Assembly: GCA_036826375.1 (NCBI GenBank)
Contig: DAISWL010000007.1
Span: forward strand, 1-37,759
DNA length: 37,759 bases
Reading direction: 5' to 3'
Origin: DAISWL01 sp036826375
GTDB lineage: Bacteria; Patescibacteriota; Saccharimonadia; Saccharimonadales; HK-STAS-PATE-42
Shown: positions 24,794-32,400 of the stretch, piece after piece
Layout of the letters: each line of letters starts with the position of its first letter
Numbering within the stretch: the first letter of the stretch is position 1
The notes under the pieces: generated by a model
Database searches by the model: none
The model's input: the letters and a program-made list of their open reading frames with translations, nothing else
Told to the model about the DNA's origin: nothing
Translations under genes and position numbers: made by a program

Positions 24794-24824
24794 TTTTGCA
24801 TCAAGATGCAAAATCTGTTATACT
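24794..24824 (+). promoter_or_regulatory. Promoter with palindromic operator of the second toxin-antitoxin operon
   Basis: TTTGCA (24795-24800), 18 bp, TATACT (24819-24824), 6 nt before the antitoxin ATG. A perfect 9-bp inverted repeat, TTTTGCATC-AA-GATGCAAAA (24794-24813), covers the -35 and spacer, as expected for self-repression by an RHH antitoxin. Confidence 0.72.
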
Positions 24825-24830
24825 TACAAC

Positions 24831-25127
24831 ATGAGAACAACTATAACCATAGATGATGATTTATTAAAGTGGGTTAAGCTTAGCGCTGAACTTGCGAATG
24901 AAAGTGCATCTAGTTATATTGAACAGGTTCTTCTCCAGTCTATGATTAATGATAAAGATCGTGCTGATACTCAGAAAGAAGCAATTGAGTTGATGGCGGA
25001 CATAAGGAGGACTATAAACAGTGAAAATTCCAAATTCCGAACAGAGGAAGAAGTGGCTGAATTTATTACAAATGAGCGTCGCAAAAAAGAATCTTGGAGA
25101 AAACAAATCCCTAAAAGTGGTAATTGA
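24831..25127 (+). CDS. Ribbon-helix-helix antitoxin (second module)
   Basis: 98 residues. The N-terminus MRTTITIDDDLLKWVKLSAELANESASSYIEQVL is a ribbon-helix-helix DNA-binding fold, and the charged C-terminal half probably wraps the toxin. A palindromic operator lies over the promoter. The ATG is only 6 nt after the -10, so the message should be leaderless. It overlaps the downstream PIN gene in another frame. Confidence 0.82.
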   Translation: MRTTITIDDDLLKWVKLSAELANESASSYIEQVLLQSMINDKDRADTQKEAIELMADIRRTINSENSKFRTEEEVAEFITNERRKKESWRKQIPKSGN

Positions 25128-25503
25128 CAGTAATATTTGGTACAGCGCATTTTTTCATCAAGGTAAGCCAGCTACAGTACTAGTTCAATGTTTGCAAGAA
25201 CATGTTGTTATAACCTCAGATTATTTAATTAGCGAGGTTAAGCTAATAATAACTAAAAGCTCTGCATACAGATCTTGGTGTCTTAGAATATGTAAGTTGA
25301 TGGCTAAATATAAATTTGATGATGATTCCGAGCCTGAACCGAATATCGATATAAGAGATCCTAAAGATTCACCAATAGTGTCATTAGCCATAAGATCAGA
25401 AGCAAACCTTCTGGTTACTGGAGATAAAGATATATTAGAGTTTAAGTTTACCAATAGAACATTAGCATTAACTCCAGAGGAATTTATTAAACTTAAGCTA
25501 TAA
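25021..25503 (+). CDS. PIN-domain toxin (second module)
   Basis: A PIN-domain ribonuclease: LKVVIDSNIWYSAFF at the start, SEVKLIITK in the middle, then DPKDSPIVSLAIRSEANLLVTGDKDIL with the acidic cluster. The start is uncertain. GTG 25021 (160 residues) has an excellent AAGGAGGA 9 nt upstream and would overlap the antitoxin gene by 107 nt. ATG 25072 (143 residues) gives a more usual overlap of 56 nt but no clear ribosome-binding site. The PIN fold itself begins only near residue 30 of the longer form. Confidence 0.82.
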   Translation: MKIPNSEQRKKWLNLLQMSVAKKNLGENKSLKVVIDSNIWYSAFFHQGKPATVLVQCLQEHVVITSDYLISEVKLIITKSSAYRSWCLRICKLMAKYKFDDDSEPEPNIDIRDPKDSPIVSLAIRSEANLLVTGDKDILEFKFTNRTLALTPEEFIKLKL

Positions 25504-25504
25504 T
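25499..25504 (+). promoter_or_regulatory. -10 box of the Xer recombinase gene
   Basis: TATAAT (25499-25504) overlaps the toxin stop codon and ends 6 nt before ATG 25511. There is no Shine-Dalgarno. Confidence 0.5.
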
Positions 25505-25510
25505 TAAGTT

Positions 25511-26422
25511 ATGAGCGAAACACATTCAGTTTACGATGAAGTTTACAAGTTCTTAGATTATCTTGAAGTTGAAAAAGGCGTTTCAATTAAAACTGCCGAA
25601 AACTACTCGCTTTACCTAGAAAGGTTCGCTCAATTTATAGATGAAACTCCGTTAGAGCAAATCTCCCCAGCCCAGATTTCTAAATATAGAATCTGGTTGG
25701 CTAGGTTTGTTAACGAACAAGGCTTAAGTTTAGGGAAGGCTACACAGGGTTATCACTTAATAGCATTGCGAGAGTTCCTCCGTTATTTATCTAAAAAAGA
25801 TATTAAAACTATTACGGCCGAAAAAATAGAGTTGCCAAAATCTAAAAGAAGAGAGCTTGAAACGCTTTCGGTAGATGAAGTGCGGCAAATGTTGCAGGTT
25901 TGGAATCAATCCAATCAGGCAAGCTTAAGAAATCAGGCAATTTTAGAATTACTTTTTAGTAGCGGGCTCAGAGTATCCGAATTAGTAAGTTTAGATGTTG
26001 CGAGAGTTAATTTAAAAACTCGTGAATTTTCAGTGCGTGGAAAAGGCAGTAAAGATAGGTTAGTTTTTGTCAGTGAAAGGGCTTCAGAAGCTATTAAAAA
26101 CTACTTAAGTTTAAGGCAGGATGATGATCCTAGAGCACCTCTTTTTGTATCCGATTCAGGCAGCAGGCTGACAACTCGTTCAATTCAGCGTATCGTAGCT
26201 GGATCCGCACTTAAGGCGGGCATCGTTAAAAAGGTTACTCCTCATACAATGCGTCATAGTTTTGCAACTTCCATGCTCCGCGAGGGGGCGGATATCCGCA
26301 GTGTTCAATCTCTCCTCGGCCATAGCAACATCGCCACAACTCAAATTTATACTCATGTGGCGGATGTACATCTTAAAAATACTTACGAAACTTATCATAA
26401 TGAGGTGCTAGATGAGGGCTAA
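25511..26422 (+). CDS. Tyrosine recombinase XerC/XerD type
   Basis: A 303-residue site-specific recombinase of the Xer length class, probably resolving chromosome dimers. The N-terminal SAM-like core-binding domain (about 1-95) is followed by the catalytic domain with Arg154 (SSGLRVSEL), Lys in GKGSKDR, HTMRHSFAT, LLGHSNIATT and the nucleophile Tyr280 in TQIYTHV. It is not flanked by phage or integron genes, so a housekeeping role is more likely than a mobile one. Whether it is XerC, XerD or a single XerH-like enzyme cannot be told here. Confidence 0.93.
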   Translation: MSETHSVYDEVYKFLDYLEVEKGVSIKTAENYSLYLERFAQFIDETPLEQISPAQISKYRIWLARFVNEQGLSLGKATQGYHLIALREFLRYLSKKDIKTITAEKIELPKSKRRELETLSVDEVRQMLQVWNQSNQASLRNQAILELLFSSGLRVSELVSLDVARVNLKTREFSVRGKGSKDRLVFVSERASEAIKNYLSLRQDDDPRAPLFVSDSGSRLTTRSIQRIVAGSALKAGIVKKVTPHTMRHSFATSMLREGADIRSVQSLLGHSNIATTQIYTHVADVHLKNTYETYHNEVLDEG

Positions 26423-26987
26423 CCTCACCCCCAGCCCCTCTCCAGCTGGAGATGGGAGTAGACAGCGGAAATTATTGATAATTTTACTGGCTTTAATAAG
26501 TTTAGTTTTTGTCTTAAGCTTAGTGTTATTTAAATTTCAGCAAAAAGATGCCAAACCCAAGCCTCTTAACCTAAATTCTTCTTTGAAAGATAGGGCAGAC
26601 TCCGTTACAACTCTTAAGTTTAATGGTGAAACTATAATAAGTAATCTTTATGTTATTGATGGGAATTCGCAAAAAGCGGCTCTGGGTTTAAGTGGAATTA
26701 GCGATCTTAAAAATTCTGGGATGTTATTTTATTATCAATCTCCAAAATCAGTTAATTTCTGGATGAAAGATATGAAAATAAATTTAGATATCATCTGGCT
26801 GGATTGTTCTGGCAAGATTCTAGGCTGGCAAGCTGATGCTAAACCAAGTGATTACCCTAAAACCTACGCATCTCCTAAGCTTAATTATGTTTTAGAGGTT
26901 GAGGAGGGGTTCATCAGTCAGTATCAACTTAAAATAGGTGATGGGTTGGAGCTAAACTTAAGCGATGATTTTAGGTGTAGTAATTAG
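26412..26987 (+). CDS. DUF192-family membrane-anchored protein
   Basis: 191 residues: an N-terminal basic stretch, a membrane helix (about 22-40), a linker, and a DUF192 domain (about 68-191) with the hallmark GMLFYYQSPKSVNFWMKDMKINLDIIW. The family has no agreed function. The first 17 codons come from a GC-rich repeat resembling CTCACCCC...GGAGA elements, which gives LTPSPSPAGDGS, so the real start may be further in with a non-ATG codon. The ATG overlaps the end of the xer gene by 11 bp. Confidence 0.85.
   Translation: MRANLTPSPSPAGDGSRQRKLLIILLALISLVFVLSLVLFKFQQKDAKPKPLNLNSSLKDRADSVTTLKFNGETIISNLYVIDGNSQKAALGLSGISDLKNSGMLFYYQSPKSVNFWMKDMKINLDIIWLDCSGKILGWQADAKPSDYPKTYASPKLNYVLEVEEGFISQYQLKIGDGLELNLSDDFRCSN
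26422..26456. repeat. GC-rich CTCACCCC/GGAGA repeat, copy 1
   Basis: ACCTCACCCC followed by CCCCTCTCCAGCTGGAGATGGG, with a CTCCAGCTGGAG palindrome. It is related to 28178-28222 and lies inside the 5' end of the DUF192 gene. Confidence 0.6.
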
Positions 26988-27006
26988 TTTAAATCAAAAA
27001 ATGATA

Positions 27007-27182
27007 GTTGTTACTTTTTTGTTTATGGATCAAATTAGTAACCAAAAAAACCCCAGAACCGAGCAAGCTAATACTAGGCAAGTATTTGGCCGATAATTAA
27101 CGCATTACACTTTTAGCCGACCAAAGTGAGGGTATAGAAAGGGGCGGAAGGTCCCCTGGCCTTCCTTCTAAGAAGGTTTACT
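27007..27182. repeat. Dispersed intergenic repeat, copy B
   Basis: The longer relative of 15567-15703, with an extra block of about 35 bp near 27055-27095. It ends in a CCTTCTAAGAAGG palindrome. It occupies the first part of the 617-bp gene-free stretch 26988-27604. Confidence 0.75.
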
Positions 27183-27261
27183 TAGGTATTCTTCCTGAAG
27201 GAAGAATAAGGGTTAAGTTTAGTAAATGCGAAATGAGTTATTGCTCTTAAAAAGTAAATTG

Positions 27262-27535
27262 ACCCAAGAACGGGTCTTGGGTCGTTTGCACGATGGATCT
27301 CTTGCGAAATCCCTATCCACGAACTCGTGCAAGGTTCGGGCTCTGGCGAGCCCGGGATGAGGGTATCTAATCCTATCCCGGGCCCACGCAAAGGTGGGTT
27401 ATTTTAACAGGTAAGGGACCACGGCCCTTTGTGTTATTTAAACACACTCCCCGGTGGGAGTCCTGCGATTTCCCGCACCGCAGCTCCTCCGGTGCGGAAA
27501 AGCTGATATATATATCACCTAAATGGTTGCGGTTC
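27262..27535. ncRNA. GC-rich multi-hairpin region, candidate structured RNA
   Basis: Much richer in GC than its surroundings and packed with perfect stems: GACCCAAGA/TCTTGGGTC, GCACGA-TGGAT/ATCCA...TCGTGC, GGGCTC/GAGCCC, CCCGGGAT/ATCCCGGG, and CCGCACCG/CGGTGCGG. In the last hairpin the loop CAGCT can pair with AGCTG just downstream, forming a pseudoknot. A TGATATATATATCA palindrome follows. Strand, ends and class are unknown. It does not look like tmRNA or RNase P RNA, and no protein is supported. Confidence 0.4.
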
Positions 27536-27604
27536 AATAGTTTTATTTACAACTTTCGGGTTTGTTTCTTAAGTTTAGAGTTATTTTTCTGCTAAACTAG
27601 GGGT

Positions 27605-28171
27605 ATGAGCGGAACAAAAAACAAACAGAGCGGGCAGATTAAATCGGCTACATCTACTAAAGCAAAAAAAACAGCTAGTACTAAGCTTAGTTCTTACAGT
27701 TTAAACTTAAGCTTAAGGGCTAGTAAAAAACAATCAGAGGTTCTAGTTTGGGTACAACAATTTATCAATCAGTATGGATACGGCCCGAGCTACCGAGAGG
27801 TGATGCGCGGCTTAAATTACACTAGCGTCTCAACAGTGGCGAATCACGTTAACAATTTAGTGGCGGCTGGTTATTTGGCTAAAAAAGGTCGCTCGGCTCG
27901 TTCTTTATACATATTGAAACCATCTAGAAACTTAAGCTTAAGTTCAAATTCAAACTCAGTTTTACCCGAACCAAGCGGGGCGGTTAAATCTCACGAAAAG
28001 TGGTTGGTGGATAAACTAAACTTGCTTCTTGATAATTTAGAAAAAAGTTTAGAAGAAGATGATTTTTATAACGCTCAAATTGCGATTGAAGCTATTAAAA
28101 TTTTAGGGTTAGATGCGGCCGCCTTAAGCTTAAATACTCGGTTGAAGGAGATTGAAGGAAGATTAGAGTGA
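27605..28171 (+). CDS. LexA-like DNA-binding protein lacking the peptidase domain
   Basis: 188 residues. Residues about 40-105 form a LexA-type winged helix-turn-helix (SEVLVWVQQFINQYGYGPSYREVMRGL, then STVANHVNNLVAAGYLAKKGRSARSL). The S24 autopeptidase domain of true LexA (with its Ser/Lys dyad) is absent; a Ser/Asn-rich linker and a helical C-terminus replace it. It therefore cannot be inactivated by RecA-driven self-cleavage in the usual way. The N-terminus is a basic, low-complexity tail. TAAACT 6 nt before the ATG is a likely -10. Several codons of the iterated TAAGCTTA motif encode LSL repeats. Confidence 0.82.
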   Translation: MSGTKNKQSGQIKSATSTKAKKTASTKLSSYSLNLSLRASKKQSEVLVWVQQFINQYGYGPSYREVMRGLNYTSVSTVANHVNNLVAAGYLAKKGRSARSLYILKPSRNLSLSSNSNSVLPEPSGAVKSHEKWLVDKLNLLLDNLEKSLEEDDFYNAQIAIEAIKILGLDAAALSLNTRLKEIEGRLE

Positions 28172-28177
28172 TGGATG

Positions 28178-28222
28178 ACCTCACCCTGAGGCAAGCCTCT
28201 GTCCCTCTCCATTTGGAGAGGG
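28178..28222. repeat. GC-rich CTCACCCT/GGAGAGGG repeat, copy 2
   Basis: ACCTCACCCTGAGGC and then a perfect hairpin CCCTCTCC-ATTT-GGAGAGGG, between the LexA-like and M24 genes. It resembles 26422-26456 and a type of short repeat seen in many bacterial genomes. Confidence 0.6.
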
Positions 28223-28264
28223 AAATCGCCACCGTTTTAAAATATATATCGGGAGGATTTTTTT

Positions 28265-29368
28265 ATGATAGAACAAAGAATTAACAAAATTCAACTTAAG
28301 CTTAAGGCGGGGGAGGCTTATCTTGCTTTAACTCATGAAAATCCGCTGAGTGCAGTTGATGCGTTTTATTTGAGTGGCCTTTCAAGTTCGTTTGCGGGCA
28401 TCTTAATTGGCCCAGATTTCAGCTACTACATCACTCACGATTTATACTTCAACGATGCCATAACTAAGCTTAAGGGTCAGTTCACTGAGGTTATTAATCT
28501 GAAAGGTTCGGCATCTGATTTTTTAAATCAATTGATTAAAAAACATGACATCTTAAAACTTAAGTTTAGCGAAAACATCAGTTTGAAAGAACACCAACTG
28601 ATAAAATCTTTAAAAGCTAAAAAACAAAAAATTAATTGGCTAAACCAAATGCGGTTGGTAAAATCGCCAGATGAAATTAAGCTTATAGATGAAGCTTGTA
28701 GGATCTCACTTTCAGCACTTGAAGAAACTAAAAATATTATTAAACCGGGTATTAGCGAAAATGAGATTGCGGCTTATCTAGAATGGCAGATGCGAAAAAT
28801 GGGAGCCAAATCAATCTCTTTTGAAACAATTGTAGCAAGTGGTCAAAACGGTAGCGTTCCTCATATTAAGCCAACTGATAAAAAGCTTGGTTCCGGCGAA
28901 CTAGTAACTATAGATTTTGGCTGTAAATATCAAGGATATTGCAGTGATATCACCAGAACTTTGAAAATCGGCAAAATAAATTCCGAGCTAGATGAAATCT
29001 ACAATGTCGTTGAGTTGGCTCAGCAAGCTGGGATAGAATCAGTTAAACTTAATTTGGCGAAAACGGTTGGCGATGTAGATTCCGCCTCCCGACAAGTTAT
29101 TAAAGATGCCGGCTACGGCGAATACTTTACTCATTCTACGGGTCATGGCATTGGCCTGGAGGTTCATGAACTGCCTCATGTTTCACCAAATCAAACCACT
29201 AAGCTTAAGGGTGGTTTTGTATTCACCGTTGAGCCGGGAGTTTACATCCCGGGTTTGGGTGGAGTTAGAATTGAAGATTGTGTGGCAATTGAGGCCGATG
29301 GTTCAGTTAGAGTTTTGGGCGGTATTCGATTGTGGCAAATTGAGCTTGCTCTATGTGATATCTTTTAG
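28265..29368 (+). CDS. M24-family aminopeptidase (Xaa-Pro peptidase type)
   Basis: A 367-residue metallopeptidase of the PepP/PepQ group, cleaving Xaa-Pro bonds. It has an N-terminal creatinase-like domain (1 to about 130) and a pita-bread catalytic domain with all metal-binding blocks: VTIDFGC, CSDITRT, STGHGIGLEVHE, FTVEPG and VRIEDC. A good GGGAGG site lies 8 nt before the ATG. The C-terminus is unusual: the family normally ends in a short LT..P..L motif, but here the last 15 residues read LGGIRLWQIELALCDIF. This may reflect a late frameshift or natural divergence. Confidence 0.93.
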   Translation: MIEQRINKIQLKLKAGEAYLALTHENPLSAVDAFYLSGLSSSFAGILIGPDFSYYITHDLYFNDAITKLKGQFTEVINLKGSASDFLNQLIKKHDILKLKFSENISLKEHQLIKSLKAKKQKINWLNQMRLVKSPDEIKLIDEACRISLSALEETKNIIKPGISENEIAAYLEWQMRKMGAKSISFETIVASGQNGSVPHIKPTDKKLGSGELVTIDFGCKYQGYCSDITRTLKIGKINSELDEIYNVVELAQQAGIESVKLNLAKTVGDVDSASRQVIKDAGYGEYFTHSTGHGIGLEVHELPHVSPNQTTKLKGGFVFTVEPGVYIPGLGGVRIEDCVAIEADGSVRVLGGIRLWQIELALCDIF

Positions 29369-29456
29369 ACTCACCGAAGTCAAATTGAGCCTATTGATTT
29401 TTACCATGCTTATGCTTATAATTAAATTAGTTTATAAAAAAAAGGAGGGTATTATT

Positions 29457-32400
29457 GTGTTAGGCGAATCGTTATCTTTGGCAAGAAGTAGACTGGTTAA
29501 ATTTATATCAGCACAAGTTTTGCTGCTATGTTTATTTATGGGCGCGGGCCTATCTCTAGCTGGCATAAATCCATTGCATGCAATTCAATCTGAAACCTAT
29601 CCAACAGGGGGTAATGTTGAAGTTATAAATGATTTCATTAAACCTAATTCTGTAAATCCTAACCCACAGCAGGGTGGAGATGGTATCAGGGCTATACCTA
29701 CTCCTGATAAGGTATATGCAATTTATCACCACAGTTATAACTATAATGGTAGTAACGCCTTTTCTAGGGTGGATATCTCATGCGTAGTTAAGGCTACAGG
29801 CTCTACTTGCGCTGGTTTTCCTAAAGCCATAACATTAAACGGTGCTCAGGCTATAACAGAACAAGCGTCGAGTTTCGGTGTAATAGATTATAAGAAACAG
29901 AAAGTTTACTTTGGGGCCGCAAACTCTTCTTCGAGTGGCATAGCTTGCTTTGATTTGAATACTGGTACTGAGTGTGGTTATACCGTCACCGATAATGCTC
30001 CCCCTCTCACCTATATAGACTCCACTCGTTATCCGAACATACAAACTCTGCCGTACGATAATGAAAATGATTTTGATAATTTTGACGGAACCATATACTA
30101 CATGTATGAATCGGGTGGCGTATCTAGAATTGGTTGTAAAGTTATAGATAGCTCTTATGGAGGGTCATGTAATGCTTCATCTGTAACTTACGATACTTCT
30201 AATATGTATAAATTGGTATCTTCCTATGGTGATAAAGCTTATTTTATTACTACTAATTCGAGTAATGTTGATGTTAGGGTGGGTTGCTATGATAAATCTA
30301 CCGGCAACGATTGTGGCTCCGGCACGAATGGATGGGATACTGGTGGCGATTTACCGCTTTTCATTAACACAGTGCCTATAATTTTCCCAGATCTTAATAA
30401 AGCTTGCGTTGGTCTCACGGGAACTAATTATTCAGGATCAAATAAATTTTCTTGCGTTGACCTTACTAGTGGGGCGAGTACAATTAACTCCAGTGGCAAT
30501 GCTAGCCTAGATAATATATTAAACAATATATTTAAGACTCAAGATCATACTAATGTCTGGTTCCCGAGTTATATTAAGGGCAAACTATATCTTTCTAACT
30601 CAATCGATGTTGCAACTCAATCAGCTTCTGATAAAGATATGTATTGTTGGGATATAGCAACAAGCAATGAATGCTCAGAATTCTCCGGAGGCGTAGATTG
30701 GTCGCCCACTATGACTACTCCTAAAGAAACGAGAGATTATGCTTATATAGGAGATAGGTACACCGATTATAGATGCGCATGGGCGCTAGGCGATAAGGGC
30801 TTTCTTATACCATTCAGACTGGATGGATCTGCTAGCGGTACAAGTTGCTTAAATACTTCAATAGGGATTAATGTGGATCTCTCGGAATATTTATGCAAAC
30901 CAGAACTAGGTCTTATAGAATCAATTTCAATCGAAAATATAAATATGGCAGATGTTGACTATGCTGATGCAAGATTTACGGATCAAAACGGTAACCCTTT
31001 GAGTGTTGACGGGGCCAGCACACTAGACTTAAAGGCTCTTGGCGGGCAAAAAATATATTCACCTCAAATAGCCGGTTTGACTTATATTAGCGTCAATGGA
31101 TCATTAGTCTTGAACACTCTCAGCAATTGGAACTCAGCTAGCCCTCCTGTTTTAAAGCTGGTGATTAACCCGAATGGATCAAATTTAATTAAGGACGGCT
31201 GCACTACCGCGGCGTGCTTAGAGCTGGGTAATAGAATTTTCATAGATGTCGACCATAGCGGTATTTTCTCGGTAGGCGACGTAGGCTTAGACAATGTAGA
31301 CTTGGAATTAGTTAGTGTAGGCGCTGATAATGTTATAGGTGGTACTGACGATGTGGTTGTTGATACTACCACTACTTCTGGCGGCGGATATTATAATTTT
31401 GACTGCTTTAATCCTGGCAGATATTATGTCAGGGTAGCATCCTCCGAGCAAGCTAGTGGAGGGACTATCGAAGGGTTAGTCCCGGCCTCCTCTTCAGCTG
31501 ATTTGAATAATGACGTTGATGACGATAATAATCTCATAAACAGTGGTGGTACTTATCGCACGGACGCATTAGATCTTAATTTTGGGACAGAGCCGGCTGG
31601 TGAATACAATAATAACCCATCGCCAACCGCTTTAGATACGGACTCTAATTTAACTATTGACTTAGCGCTAGAGCACCCATACGACGTTGAATTAAATAAG
31701 AGTGTCGATGGAAATAGTGATTCCAACTATACCAAACTAGAGCAAATACCAACACCCGGGGACAGCGGTAATCCCGACCCCACGGTGTTCACTTATAAGT
31801 TGGAGGTGTCAGCTCCAGCCTCAGCAGATACTTCGACTGGCATAGTTTTAACCGACATCGTTAAGCCGGGTATTAAGATTATCAGTGTTAATCCATCTCA
31901 GGGTTCGGTGCCTTCCGCTCTACCATTAACTGGAGCTGCATCAACTGGGACTCCGCTCTTATGGAATGTAGGAACGTTGACGCCGGGTTCTAGCGCTACA
32001 TTAATACTCAATGCTGAACTAAGTTCTTCGGATTTAGGTAGCTTTTCAACCGGGTTCGCAGACGGTGTATCTCGGAATGTCGCCCAAATTACAAGCATGG
32101 ATCAGCTAGATATTGACTCAACGCCAAATAACATCACAACTTATAACCCTACTTCACACGAAGATGATGAGTCTGATGCATCGGTAACCATCCCCCCGAT
32201 TATTGGTGATAGGGTATGGAAGGATACAGATAATAATGGTATTCAGGATTCTGGAGAAGAAGGAGTATCAGGGGTTACGATAAAGCTATATAAAGATATC
32301 GATGGCATCCCTGGTCCAAGTGCTGGAGACACCCTAGAGGGCTCACAGATAACTAACACTGACGGTAACTGGATGTTTGGCGGTCTAGACCCTGGTGCTG

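Noticed and set aside
27350..27390. Minus-strand AGGATTAGATACCCT, identical to a universal 16S rRNA block
   Set aside because: Only about 15 bases match; the flanking sequence bears no other similarity to 16S rRNA, so it is not an rRNA gene fragment that can be supported.
27182..27391. 69-codon minus-strand ORF in the structured GC-rich region
   Set aside because: It overlaps several perfect hairpins and has no start signals or domain; the structure explains the sequence better than coding does.
29106..29456. Open frame extending the giant surface protein upstream through the M24 peptidase gene
   Set aside because: It runs out of frame over a well-conserved peptidase, has no ribosome-binding site, and places a random 117-residue stretch before an obvious signal peptide. 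The GTG at 29457 with AGGAGGG is the better start.
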